Positions 52,358-61,359 of a stretch of 64,000 nt of DNA are shown here, piece by piece. Source of the stretch: Streptomyces sp. ALI-76-A. Its GTDB lineage: Bacteria > Actinomycetota > Actinomycetes > Streptomycetales > Streptomycetaceae. Location: positions 186,001-250,000 of the forward strand of contig NZ_JASVWB010000002.1 in assembly GCF_030287445.1 (NCBI RefSeq), given 5' to 3'. Positions within the stretch are counted from its first letter, which is position 1; every line of letters begins with the position of its first letter. Position numbers and translations under genes: made by a program. The notes beneath the pieces are model-generated. The model ran no database searches. It was not told the DNA's origin and was given only the letters and a program-made list of their open reading frames with translations.

Positions 52358-53500
52358 ATGACGCGAGGAACGGCACGGAGCGGTAACACCGCGGCTCCGC
52401 GCAGCGTGGATGTGGCCCGCCTGGCGGGGGTCTCGCAGAAGACGGTGTCGCGGGTTTTCAATGACGAGCAGTACGTCTCCGCCGATGTGCGCCGGCGCGT
52501 ACTCGAAGCCGCTGAAGAGCTCGGCTACCGGCGTAACAACGCCGCCCGGGCACTGGCCTCCGGACGCACTCGGTCCATCGGCGTGGTGACTCTAGGCACG
52601 GCCCTGTACGGACCCGCCTCACTGCTCATGGGTGTCGAGCGGATCGTCCGGGACACGGGATACGCGCTGCGCGTGGTCAACACGATGGAGGGCGACGCCG
52701 CGGGCGTGACCGGTGCCGTGAGTTCACTCCTCGATCAGGGCGTGGACGGCATCGTCATCTCCGAACCGATCGACGAAGCGGGTGCCGAAGGAGACGCTTC
52801 CCTCCGCATTGACGTTCCGGTCCTCGTCCTGGGTGCGCCAGTACCTGTCACCGCGCCCAGGGCGCTGACCGCGGGGGGCGGTGCCGACCTGATGGCACGC
52901 TCCGCCATCGAGCACCTGCTGGGTCTCGGGCATCTGACAGTCCATCACCTGGCCGGTCCGCAGCGATGGTACGCCGCCCGGGACCGCCTCGAGGGATGGC
53001 GGGCCACGCTCACCGCTCACGGCAGGGCCGTACCGCCGGCCGTCGAGGGCGACTGGTCCGCCGCGTCCGGATACCGGGCGGGACGCGAACTGGCCGAAGA
53101 CAGTGACGTCACAGCGGTGTTCGCCGCCAACGACGACATGGCGATCGGTCTGATCCGCGCGCTGACGGAGGCCGGACGTCGGGTGCCGGAGGACGTCAGC
53201 GTCGTCGGCTTCGACGACATTCCGGTCGCCGCCTATGTGACTCCTCCCCTGACCACGGTGCGGCAGCCGTTCGACGCTGTGGCGCAGGAGGGACTCAAGC
53301 GTCTGGTGCATGCCATCGAGAACCCGAGCGCAGATCCCTTACCGACGAGCGATCCACCGATCGATCTCATCATCCGCGCCTCCACCGCGCCACCACCGAG
53401 CCGCACGTCCTCGGTTCGTGGCCGGCGTACCGCCTCTCGTTCACCCGGCGGCGCGGACCATCCGCTGCTCCCGAACGGAGGTTCGTCCACCCAGCGCTGA
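52358..53500 (+). CDS. LacI-family transcriptional repressor
   Basis: From the ATG at 52358 (GGAG six bases upstream) the product is 380 residues. The LacI helix-turn-helix and hinge are at 15-75 (SVDVARLAGVSQKTVSRVFN, ALASGRTRSIGVV). The sugar-binding core includes GVDGIVISEPIDEA, IEHLLGLGHLTVHHLAG, WYAARDRLEGWRATL, VFAANDDMAIGLIRAL and VSVVGFDDIPVAAYVTPPLT. The last 40 residues are a disordered extension. It precedes the transporter/glycosidase operon by 368 bases and very probably represses it until a sugar binds. Confidence 0.94.
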   Translation: MTRGTARSGNTAAPRSVDVARLAGVSQKTVSRVFNDEQYVSADVRRRVLEAAEELGYRRNNAARALASGRTRSIGVVTLGTALYGPASLLMGVERIVRDTGYALRVVNTMEGDAAGVTGAVSSLLDQGVDGIVISEPIDEAGAEGDASLRIDVPVLVLGAPVPVTAPRALTAGGGADLMARSAIEHLLGLGHLTVHHLAGPQRWYAARDRLEGWRATLTAHGRAVPPAVEGDWSAASGYRAGRELAEDSDVTAVFAANDDMAIGLIRALTEAGRRVPEDVSVVGFDDIPVAAYVTPPLTTVRQPFDAVAQEGLKRLVHAIENPSADPLPTSDPPIDLIIRASTAPPPSRTSSVRGRRTASRSPGGADHPLLPNGGSSTQR

Positions 53501-53599
53501 CCCACACCGGTCAGCCCGGACAAGAGCAAGCAAGGCGGGCGCGTGACTTCAGGACGAGCCGCTTCTTCCGGTCACGCCCCGCCCCTCTGGACGCCTCCG

Positions 53600-53616
53600 C
53601 CGCACGAACGGTGCGG
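53600..53616. terminator. inverted repeat after lacI
   Basis: CCGCAC-GAACG-GTGCGG lies 100 bases after the lacI stop. It is a weak terminator or an operator candidate for the downstream sugar operon. The other parts of the gap 53501-53868 show no gene. Confidence 0.35.
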
Positions 53617-53868
53617 AGCCGTTCCTGAACCCAGCAGGCGCTGAGCCAGGTCCCCAGCCTCTCTGCCTCTGGTCTCGTCGTTCCTTCTTCTTCGGCCGCG
53701 ACCGCCACCTCCGCACACGGAAGGCGCGCCGGCCCCGGTCCACGAGGACCCGCACCCGGCCCCGTGGGTGTCCGAGCCTCGGTCGGCGCGTCCGCGCCTC
53801 TCCTTCACCACGCCTCCGTACGCCCTTGCCAGGCGTGCCGTCATCTTCGCCACCGGCGGGAGTTCACC

Positions 53869-55266
53869 ATGCCCAGAAACGCCTCCACTTCCATGTCCGG
53901 CCGCTCCTCGATGAGCCGTCGACTGTTCCTCACCACGACGGGTGCCGTCTCGCTCGGCGTCACCCTCACCGCTTGCGGCGGCGGCGACTCCGGCGGCTCC
54001 TCCGCCGCCGCCAAGCCGGTCAGCCAGGCCGACATCGACAAGGCGATGACGACACCGACCGAGCTGACGTTCTGGACCTGGGTCCCGAACATCGACAAGG
54101 AGGTCGCGCTCTTCGAGAAGAAGTACCCGGCCATCAAGGTCAAGGTCGTCAACGCCGGCCAGGGCACTCCGCAGTACACCAAGTTGCGTACGGCTCTGAA
54201 GGCCGGCAGCGGCGCCCCGGACATGGTGCAGATCGAGTACCAGGCCATCCCGACCTTCACCATCACCGACAGCCTGCTCGACCTGCGGCCGTACGGCGCC
54301 TCCGCGCTCAAGGAGCAGTTTGTCGACTGGACCTGGCAGCAGGTCAGCGGCAGCAAGGGCGAGGTGTGGGCGATCCCCCAGGACACCGGCCCGCTCGGCA
54401 TGCTGTACCGCAAGGACATCTTCGACAAGCACGGCATCAAGGTCCCCACGACCTGGGACGAGTTCGCCGCTGCGGCCCGCAAGCTCCACAAGGCCGACCC
54501 CGACGTCTACCTGACCAACCTCGCGGCCAACCAGGTCGCCGCCTGGCACGGCCTGCTGTGGCAGGCGGGCGCCAAGCCGTACGTGGTGTCCGGCAAGAGT
54601 GACATCACCATCGGTGTCGACGACGCCGTCTCCAAGAAGCTCGGCGCGTACTGGGGCGGCCTGGCCCAAGAAGGGGTCGTCAGCACCGACCCGGACTTCA
54701 CCGACGGCTGGTACGCCGGGTTCAACAAGGGCAAGTACGCCACCTGGATCACCGCAGCCTGGGGACCGGCCTTCCTCTCCGGCTCCGCCAAGGCCACCTC
54801 CGGTAAGTGGCGCGCCGCCCCCCTCCCGCAGTGGGACGCGTCGAAACCGAGCTCGGGCAACTGGGGTGGCTCGACCACCGCGGTCATCCGCTCCACCAAG
54901 AACCCCATCGCGGCCGCCCAGTTCGCACAGTTCCTCAACAGCGACCCGGCCAGCGCGAAGATGTTCGCCACCGAGCAGTTCTTCTTCCCCGCCACCAAGG
55001 CCCTCCTCACGGACGCCACGTTCACCGGCGACGCGCCCGCCTTCTACGGCGGCCAGAAGGTCAACCAGGTCTTCGCCGACATCAGCTCCACCGTCAACTC
55101 CTCTTTCCAGTGGCCTCCGTTCCTCGACCAGGCGGCGACCGACTGGACCGAGACGGTCGGCAAGTCCCTCGCCGACAAGACCGACACCGTCCGCGCGCTC
55201 GGCACCTGGCAGACGCGACTCACCACCTACGCCAAGAGTCAGGGCTTCACCGTCGAGACACCGTAA
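53869..55266 (+). CDS. extracellular sugar-binding lipoprotein of an ABC importer
   Basis: The ATG at 53869 follows GGGAG at six bases; 465 residues. The signal peptide has a twin-Arg-like SRRLFL stretch and lipobox LTAC, with lipidated Cys36. The mature protein is an SBP_bac_1-type binder (TELTFWTWVPNIDKEVALFE, KVKVVNAGQGTPQYTKLRTA, PDMVQIEYQAIPTFTITDSL, DTGPLGMLYRKDIFDKHGI, WITAAWGPAFLSGSAKA). It captures oligosaccharides at the outer membrane face and delivers them to the two permeases downstream. A hairpin after the gene may raise its expression over the permeases. Confidence 0.94.
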   Translation: MPRNASTSMSGRSSMSRRLFLTTTGAVSLGVTLTACGGGDSGGSSAAAKPVSQADIDKAMTTPTELTFWTWVPNIDKEVALFEKKYPAIKVKVVNAGQGTPQYTKLRTALKAGSGAPDMVQIEYQAIPTFTITDSLLDLRPYGASALKEQFVDWTWQQVSGSKGEVWAIPQDTGPLGMLYRKDIFDKHGIKVPTTWDEFAAAARKLHKADPDVYLTNLAANQVAAWHGLLWQAGAKPYVVSGKSDITIGVDDAVSKKLGAYWGGLAQEGVVSTDPDFTDGWYAGFNKGKYATWITAAWGPAFLSGSAKATSGKWRAAPLPQWDASKPSSGNWGGSTTAVIRSTKNPIAAAQFAQFLNSDPASAKMFATEQFFFPATKALLTDATFTGDAPAFYGGQKVNQVFADISSTVNSSFQWPPFLDQAATDWTETVGKSLADKTDTVRALGTWQTRLTTYAKSQGFTVETP

Positions 55267-55274
55267 CGGCCCGT

Positions 55275-55302
55275 CGGGTCCCGGGCGGTGGCGCGGGACC
55301 CG
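55275..55302. terminator. intra-operon hairpin between binding protein and permease genes
   Basis: CGGGTCCCG-N10-CGGGACCCG has perfect 9-bp arms and starts nine bases after the stop. In sugar importer operons such a hairpin typically stabilises the binding-protein mRNA or partly terminates transcription, giving more binding protein than permease. Confidence 0.65.
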
Positions 55303-55339
55303 GCCCCACTGACACAGTCCCATCCCTCAGAAAGGCCCG

Positions 55340-56284
55340 ATGATGACTGTCACAACCGCGGCCTCCCCCAAGGGCAGGAGACGAGACGGGTCGACACGCC
55401 TCAGGCGCGGCGGCAAGAGCCGTCACCGGGCGGCGGGACCGCTGTTCGTCGCACCGTTCATGGTGCTGTTCCTGCTGCTCTTCCTCGCCCCGCTCGGCTA
55501 CGCCGCCTATCTCAGCCTGTTCCAGGAACGCCTCATCGGCGGCACCGCGTTCGTCGGGCTCGACAACTACGCCCAGGCCCTGAGCGATCCACAGTTCCTG
55601 CACGGCATCGGGCGCGTCGCACTGTTCTTCGTCATCCAGGTCCCTGTGATGCTGCTGCTGGCGCTGATGTTCGCCCTCGCCCTCGACAGCGGGCTGCTCC
55701 GGCTCGCCCGCGTCATCCGACTGGGCATCTTCGTCCCGTACGCCGTCCCGAGCGTGGTCGCCGCGCTCATGTGGGGCTATCTGTACGGACCGGACTTCGG
55801 CCCCTTCGCCCAGCTCAGCCGCAACCTGAGCCTGCCCGTCCCGGACTTCCTCAGCGAGGGCTGGATGCTCGGCAGTCTCGCGAACATCGTGACCTGGGAG
55901 TTCGTCGGCTACAACATGATCATCCTGTACGCCGCCCTGCGCACCATTCCCGAGGAGTTGTACGAGGCCGCCGCGATGGACGGGGCCGGCGCCTGGCGGA
56001 TCGCGCGGTCGATCAAGCTGCCGGCCCTGCGCCCCGCGCTGATGCTCACTCTGCTGTTCTCGGTGATCGGCAGCTTCCAGCTGTTCAACGAGCCGAAGCT
56101 GCTGATGACCATCGCCCCGGACGTGATCAGCAGCTCCTACACCGCCAACCTCTACGCCTACACGCTCGCCTTCACCGGCCAGCAGGTCAACTACGCGGCC
56201 ACGGTGTCCTTCCTCCTCGGCCTCGTCATCGTGATCGCCTCCTACGCCGTCCTGCTCACCGCGAACCGCAGGAGGTCCTCGTGA
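55340..56284 (+). CDS. sugar ABC transporter permease (MalF/UgpA type)
   Basis: The 314-residue protein has six membrane helices, starting with GPLFVAPFMVLFLLLFLAPL (33-52). The EAA loop that docks to the ATPase is EAAAMDGAGAWRIARSIKLP (near 213-232). Other family marks are FVGLDNYAQALSDPQFL and FVPYAVPSVVAALMWGYLYG. The start at 55340 follows AGAAAGG. Its stop overlaps the next start (GTGA). No ATPase gene is present in the locus, as is common in Streptomyces, where MsiK serves many importers. Confidence 0.94.
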   Translation: MMTVTTAASPKGRRRDGSTRLRRGGKSRHRAAGPLFVAPFMVLFLLLFLAPLGYAAYLSLFQERLIGGTAFVGLDNYAQALSDPQFLHGIGRVALFFVIQVPVMLLLALMFALALDSGLLRLARVIRLGIFVPYAVPSVVAALMWGYLYGPDFGPFAQLSRNLSLPVPDFLSEGWMLGSLANIVTWEFVGYNMIILYAALRTIPEELYEAAAMDGAGAWRIARSIKLPALRPALMLTLLFSVIGSFQLFNEPKLLMTIAPDVISSSYTANLYAYTLAFTGQQVNYAATVSFLLGLVIVIASYAVLLTANRRRSS

Positions 56285-57216
56285 CGACCACCACCCCCAT
56301 GGCCACGACCACCGAGCCATTGACAAAGCCGCCTTCCGCCGCGCCGCCTCGGCGGGGAACCGCCTCACGGCGCCGCAGCACCCCGCTGACGATCACCATG
56401 CTGGCCGTCCTGGCCTACTTCCTCCTGCCCCTGTTCTGGCTACTGATCGCCTCCACCAAGAGCACCCAGGACCTGTTCAACAGCTTCGGCCTGTGGTTCT
56501 CCGACGCCCCGCAGCTGCTGACAAACGTCAAGCAGACCTTCGCCCAGGACGACGGGGTCTTCGTACACTGGCTGCTCAACACAGTCATGTACGCGGGCGT
56601 CAGCGCGGTCGGGGCCGCGCTGCTCGCCGCCGCCGGCGGGTACGGCTTCGCGAAATTCCGCTTCCGCGGTGACCGGTTCTCCTTCAACCTGGTGCTCGGC
56701 GCCGTCATGGTCCCGGCCACTGCGCTGGCGATCCCGACCTATCTGCTCTTCGCCAAGGCGGGTCTGGTCAACACCCCCTGGGCGGTCATCCTGCCCTCGC
56801 TGGTCAACCCCTTCGGTCTCTACCTCATGCGCATCTACGCCCAGGACGCCGTCCCGGACAGCCTCCTTGAGGCGGCCCGCATCGACGGCGCCGGGGAGGC
56901 GCGAATCTTCGGCACGATCGTGCTGCGACTCCTCGCGCCGGGCTTGGTCACCGTGCTGCTGTTCACGCTCGTGGCGACCTGGAACAACTACTTCCTGCCG
57001 TTGATCATGCTCAATGATCCAAATCTGTACCCCGTCACCGTCGGCCTCTCCTCCTGGGCAGCGCAGGCGCAGAACGGCGGGGCCGGTGCCAGCAGCGACA
57101 TGCTCGCGCTGGTCGTGACCGGTTCCCTCATCTCGATCCTGCCACTCGTCGTGGCCTTCCTGCTGCTCCAGCGTTACTGGCAGAGCGGCCTGGCCGCCGG
57201 CGGCGTCAAGCAGTAG
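56281..57216 (+). CDS. sugar ABC transporter permease (MalG/UgpE type)
   Basis: A GTG overlapping the previous stop starts a 311-residue permease. It has six helices (first TITMLAVLAYFLLPLFWLLI), the segment NTVMYAGVSAVGAALLAAAG, and the EAA loop LLEAARIDGAGEARIFGTIV. The C-terminal LPLVVAFLLLQRYWQSGLAA with GGVKQ is typical of this family. It forms the heterodimeric channel with the preceding permease. The short spacer to the GH42 gene (49 bases) keeps it in the same transcription unit. Confidence 0.94.
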   Translation: MTTTTPMATTTEPLTKPPSAAPPRRGTASRRRSTPLTITMLAVLAYFLLPLFWLLIASTKSTQDLFNSFGLWFSDAPQLLTNVKQTFAQDDGVFVHWLLNTVMYAGVSAVGAALLAAAGGYGFAKFRFRGDRFSFNLVLGAVMVPATALAIPTYLLFAKAGLVNTPWAVILPSLVNPFGLYLMRIYAQDAVPDSLLEAARIDGAGEARIFGTIVLRLLAPGLVTVLLFTLVATWNNYFLPLIMLNDPNLYPVTVGLSSWAAQAQNGGAGASSDMLALVVTGSLISILPLVVAFLLLQRYWQSGLAAGGVKQ

Positions 57217-57265
57217 GGCCCGCAGCCCCCGTACCACTCCCTGCATTTATCGGAGGTTTCCCCTC

Positions 57266-59449
57266 ATGGCGGCTCTGCCTGCCCGCGTCCTCTTCGGCGC
57301 CGCGTACTACCACGAGTACACGCCCGCCTACGACCCCGAACTGCGGCCCGACGAACGGCTGAAGACCGACCTCGACCTGATGGCCGAGGCGAACTTCACC
57401 GTGATCCGGGTCGGCGAGTCGGTCTGGTCGACCTGGGAGCCGGAGAACGGACGCTTCGACCTCGGCTGGCTCCAGCCGGTCCTGGACGGCGCCCATGAGC
57501 GCGGCATCTCCGTCGTCCTCGGCACGCCGACATACGCGGCTCCGCCGTGGCTGGCCCGCCAGTACCCGGAGATCACCGCCGAGTACGCCACTGGGCAGCG
57601 CCTGGGCTGGGGTGCACGCCAGGAGATCGACTTCACCCACCCCGCCTTCCGCTTCCACGCCGAGCGGGTCATCCGCAAGATGGTGGCCCGGTACGCCGAC
57701 CACCCGGCGGTCATCGGCTGGCAGGTGGACAACGAGCCCGGCCTGCACCTCTTGCACAACCGCGGTGTCTTCGAGCGTTTCGTGGACCACCTGCGGGAGA
57801 AGTACGGAGACGTCGAGACACTCAACCGCGAGTGGGGCCTGGTCTACTGGTCGCACCGCCTGTCCACATGGGCCGACCTGTGGACCCCGGACGGCAACGC
57901 CCAGCCCCAGTACGACGTCGCCTGGCGGGAGTTCCAGGCCCGGCAGGTCACCGAGTTCATCGGCTGGCAGGCCGACATCGTCCGCGAGTACGCCCAGCCC
58001 GGCCAGTTCGTCACCACCTGCATCTCCTACACCCGCCAGGGGGTGGAGGACGACGAGATGTCGGACCGCCTCGACATCGCCTCCGGCAACCCGTACTACG
58101 ACATGCAGGACGGCCTGCTGCTGCCCGACCCCACACCCGACGCCCACGAGCAGAAGTGGAAGACCACCGGGGTGTGGTCGATGTACCAGACCGCGGACTG
58201 GATGTTCTCCTCCCGCCAAGCGCCGTTCCTGGTCACCGAGACCAACGCCCAGAGCATCGGCTTCGCATGGGACAACCGGCCCGGCTACGACGGCCAGTGG
58301 CGCCAGGCCGCCTGGGCGCATGTCGCGCGCGGGGCGCGGATGATCGAGTACTGGCAGTGGCAGACCCTGCGCTTCGGCGCGGAGACCTACTGGGGTGGCG
58401 TCCTGCCGCACAGCGGCCGGCCCGGCCGTACCTATGCCGAAATCGCCCGCCTCGGCGCGGAGTTCGAGACGGCGGGCGAGCTCGTCGCGGGGCTCGAGCC
58501 GGACGCCGACATCACGATGGTCTACTCGATGCCGAGCAAGTGGCTGATGCAGAAGTACCCGCCGTTCGCGACCCCTGACGGCGAACCGGACGCTGCCGCC
58601 TACCACCGCATCTTCGACCCCTTCTACCGCGGCGCCTTCGACGCAGGCCGCCAGGTCCGCATCGTCCACGCCCGCCAGCTGCACGACCCGCGCGGTGAGC
58701 GGGAGGGGATGACGCCGCTGGAGGCCGTACAGCTCCACCCCGTCCTCGTGGCCCCGGCCCTGTACGTCGTCGACGACACCACGCTCGACTGGCTGGAGGC
58801 CTACGCCCACGCCGGCGGCCACCTGGTCCTCGGCCCGCGCACCGCCTACGCCGACCACGAGGGCCGGGCCCGCCACGAACCGGCCCCCGGGCGGCTGGTG
58901 GAAGCCGCGGGAGTCCAGTACGACGAGTTCGGCAACCTCCCGCGAGACGTCCCGATCCGCGCCGTGCCCGGTGGCCCGTTCGAGGTGCCCGCGGATGCCA
59001 CGGCGACACAGTGGATCGAGAGCCTCACGGTCACCGACGCCGAGGTTCTCGCCGTGTACGAGCACCCCCACTACGGCCGCTGGCCCGCGGTCACCACCCG
59101 CAGCCACGGGGCGGGCCGCGTCACCACCGTCGGCACGGTGCCGGGCCGCGACCTCGCCCGGGCGCTGGCCGAATGGCTGGTCCCAGCCGCGAGCAGCGGG
59201 TGGCACGACCTCCCCGCATCGGTCACCGCGACCACCGGCACCTCACCCGACGGACGCCGTGTCCACATCGTCCACAACTGGAGCTGGGAGCCCGCGAGCG
59301 TCCCCGCCCCGGCGGACCTCTCCGACGCCCTGACGGACATCCCCGTCCTGACGGGCACGGCGCTGAGCCTCGGCGCCTGGGACGTACGCGTACTCGTCTC
59401 CACCGACGCCGACAGCGCGCCGGTTCCTGGAGCAACCAACCGATCCTGA
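57266..59449 (+). CDS. GH42 beta-galactosidase
   Basis: The ATG after CGGAGG starts a 727-residue cytosolic enzyme, normal for GH42. Domain A is a TIM barrel (1-390) with acid/base Glu157 in GWQVDNEPGLHL and nucleophile Glu325 in FLVTETNAQS. Other conserved parts are LFGAAYYHEYTP, VIRVGESVWSTWEPENGRF and ASGNPYYDMQDG. Trimerisation domain B (about 395-610) and beta domain C follow. No signal peptide is present, so it acts on imported oligosaccharides, releasing galactose from short galactans or arabinogalacto-oligosaccharides. It is the fourth gene of the operon. Confidence 0.95.
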   Translation: MAALPARVLFGAAYYHEYTPAYDPELRPDERLKTDLDLMAEANFTVIRVGESVWSTWEPENGRFDLGWLQPVLDGAHERGISVVLGTPTYAAPPWLARQYPEITAEYATGQRLGWGARQEIDFTHPAFRFHAERVIRKMVARYADHPAVIGWQVDNEPGLHLLHNRGVFERFVDHLREKYGDVETLNREWGLVYWSHRLSTWADLWTPDGNAQPQYDVAWREFQARQVTEFIGWQADIVREYAQPGQFVTTCISYTRQGVEDDEMSDRLDIASGNPYYDMQDGLLLPDPTPDAHEQKWKTTGVWSMYQTADWMFSSRQAPFLVTETNAQSIGFAWDNRPGYDGQWRQAAWAHVARGARMIEYWQWQTLRFGAETYWGGVLPHSGRPGRTYAEIARLGAEFETAGELVAGLEPDADITMVYSMPSKWLMQKYPPFATPDGEPDAAAYHRIFDPFYRGAFDAGRQVRIVHARQLHDPRGEREGMTPLEAVQLHPVLVAPALYVVDDTTLDWLEAYAHAGGHLVLGPRTAYADHEGRARHEPAPGRLVEAAGVQYDEFGNLPRDVPIRAVPGGPFEVPADATATQWIESLTVTDAEVLAVYEHPHYGRWPAVTTRSHGAGRVTTVGTVPGRDLARALAEWLVPAASSGWHDLPASVTATTGTSPDGRRVHIVHNWSWEPASVPAPADLSDALTDIPVLTGTALSLGAWDVRVLVSTDADSAPVPGATNRS

Positions 59450-59470
59450 TCCATCCTCTGAGGAGGGGCT

Positions 59471-61276
59471 ATGCAGAGAAGAAGGCTTGGACGAGCCCTC
59501 GGAACCTTCGCGGCGACATCCGCGATACTCGCGATACCCATGGTCAGCGCGCAGGCGTACAACCCAACGGGTGGAACCCTCTACCAGCTCGGCACCGAGC
59601 CGTGCCTGAAAGGGCGGGGCAACTGCGCGGTCTACCCGAAGTCGGCGCAACTGCCGAGCGGGCGCCTGGTCGCGTCCTTCGAGCGGTCCACGGTCGTGGC
59701 GGCGACGGGCAGCGCCGACCGGCAGACCCTGCCGGTGTACAAGAGCGACGACCGGGGGACGTCGTGGCAGCCGCTGTCCGAGATCAAGGCTCCGGCATAT
59801 CTCTCCAGCGACCCGCAGTACGCGAAGTACACGAGCAACTGGACGAACCCCTACCTGTACGTCCTTCCGCAGGACGTCGGGAACCTGAAGCAGGGCACGC
59901 TGCTCCTCTCGAGTGTCGTCTCGGGCGACGACTACTACTACAAGGAGCACAAGGCGGCCGACCCGAACTGGACGCCGACCAACGACGGCGACCGCAAGGA
60001 TTTGGCGATCGCCCTGTACTCCAGCACCGACGAAGGCGCGACGTGGAAGGTCGAGAACATCGTCGCGACCGGCGGCTGGCAGGGCGGCAGCGCCGGCGCG
60101 GTCGGCCAGAACATCGCGGCCGCGAACACGAACAAGCAGGTCGATCCCCTCTGGGAGCCGTACCTGATGGTCTACAAGGGCAAGCTCGTCTGCTACTACT
60201 CCGACGAGAACGACTACCTCGGCTTCAACGCGACCACCGGCGTCCCGACACTGGACCCGGCGAACGACACCGCCAAGGACTCCCTCGGTCAGATCCTCGT
60301 CCACAAGACCTGGGACGGCCGAAGCGCGAACTGGAGCGCTCCTGTCGTGGACCTCGCGGGACTGACCCAGGACATGGGCGGCGGCAAGTCGGAGATCGGT
60401 GGTGGCCGGCCCGGCATGACGAATGTGGTCCGGACGACGGACGGCAAGTGGATGCTCCCCTTCGAGTACTGGGGCGGCGGGGCAAACACCAGGTACGTGA
60501 TCGCTGACAACCCACTGGAGTTCTACAAGGGCTCCGCCACCGGCACGGACGTCGCTTCGTTGCCGGTCGACTCCGGTTCCCGTCCGCTCGCCAGAAGCGG
60601 CAGTCCGGTGATCATCAGGCTTCCGGGAGGGCGCCTGGTCTACAACGCGGCCGGCAGCGGCAACGTCTGGGTCAACGAGAGCGGACGCAGCGACGGCACG
60701 TGGAAGGAGTACCAGACGACATCTCAGGGCGGCTACAGCCGCAACCTCCAGTACGTCGACGGCACCGGGCGCATCGTGATCCTCAACAACCAGGGGACCT
60801 CGACGCTCAAGTTCGCCGAGGTCGATCTCGGCCACACGGACGGCGCCTACTACCAACTGGTGAACCGCAAGACCGACCAGGTGATCGGCACCGGGAACAA
60901 GACCAATGACGCGAACATCGGCAACGCGGACGTTCCCGACGTCCGGCTCGAGGCCCCGGGCTCGGCGGGCAACGCGGACACCCAGTACTGGCACGTGACG
61001 ACCGAGCCGAACGGCGGAGTGAGCCTGCTGAACAAGTCGGGCGGCCGCGCGGCGGCGATCTGGACCGGCAATGCCACGGCCGGCCAGAAGATCGGCCAGT
61101 GGGTCGACGACAGTGCCACCGGCAGCTGGAACCTCGTCAAGACCAGCGACGGGTTCTACAAGCTCCAGTCCGTCAAGAACACGAGCCTGTACCTGACCGG
61201 TGCGTCCGCCGGGGCGCAACTGACCCTGCAGGCCGCGCTCACGGACGGCTCACAGGACTGGGAACTCGTCCAGTAG
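59471..61276 (+). CDS. secreted sialidase-fold glycosidase (GH93-like) with RICIN-type lectin domain
   Basis: AGGAGGGG precedes the ATG. The 601-residue protein has a Sec signal peptide (1-29, ending SAQAYN), a six-bladed propeller-like catalytic domain (about 35-460) with Asp-box-type repeats (SDDRGTSWQPLS, SSTDEGATWKVEN) and the marks WEPYLMVYKGKLVCYYSDEN, GGGRPGMTNVVRTTDGKWML. These resemble GH93 exo-arabinanases more than true sialidases; the Arg triad is not obvious. A RICIN beta-trefoil (465-601: YYQLVNRKTDQVIGTGN, WNLVKTSDGFYKLQSVKNT) binds polysaccharide. It acts outside the cell and would feed the importer encoded upstream. Confidence 0.82.
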   Translation: MQRRRLGRALGTFAATSAILAIPMVSAQAYNPTGGTLYQLGTEPCLKGRGNCAVYPKSAQLPSGRLVASFERSTVVAATGSADRQTLPVYKSDDRGTSWQPLSEIKAPAYLSSDPQYAKYTSNWTNPYLYVLPQDVGNLKQGTLLLSSVVSGDDYYYKEHKAADPNWTPTNDGDRKDLAIALYSSTDEGATWKVENIVATGGWQGGSAGAVGQNIAAANTNKQVDPLWEPYLMVYKGKLVCYYSDENDYLGFNATTGVPTLDPANDTAKDSLGQILVHKTWDGRSANWSAPVVDLAGLTQDMGGGKSEIGGGRPGMTNVVRTTDGKWMLPFEYWGGGANTRYVIADNPLEFYKGSATGTDVASLPVDSGSRPLARSGSPVIIRLPGGRLVYNAAGSGNVWVNESGRSDGTWKEYQTTSQGGYSRNLQYVDGTGRIVILNNQGTSTLKFAEVDLGHTDGAYYQLVNRKTDQVIGTGNKTNDANIGNADVPDVRLEAPGSAGNADTQYWHVTTEPNGGVSLLNKSGGRAAAIWTGNATAGQKIGQWVDDSATGSWNLVKTSDGFYKLQSVKNTSLYLTGASAGAQLTLQAALTDGSQDWELVQ

Positions 61277-61299
61277 GCCCCATCCGAGGGAGGGCCACG

Positions 61300-61333
61300 C
61301 TTCTGGGCCTGGGTTCTTCGCCAGGCCCAGAAG
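61300..61333. terminator. terminator of the sugar operon
   Basis: CTTCTGGGCCTGG-N8-CCAGGCCCAGAAG has perfect 13-bp arms and lies 24 bases after the last gene of the carbohydrate operon. Confidence 0.88.
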
Positions 61334-61359
61334 GGCGGTGCGACCTCGTCATCCTGCGT

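Noticed and set aside
57206..61219. Very long minus-strand open frames opposite the GH42 and sialidase-fold genes
   Set aside because: They mirror the codon pattern of real plus-strand genes and have no motif or ribosome binding site.
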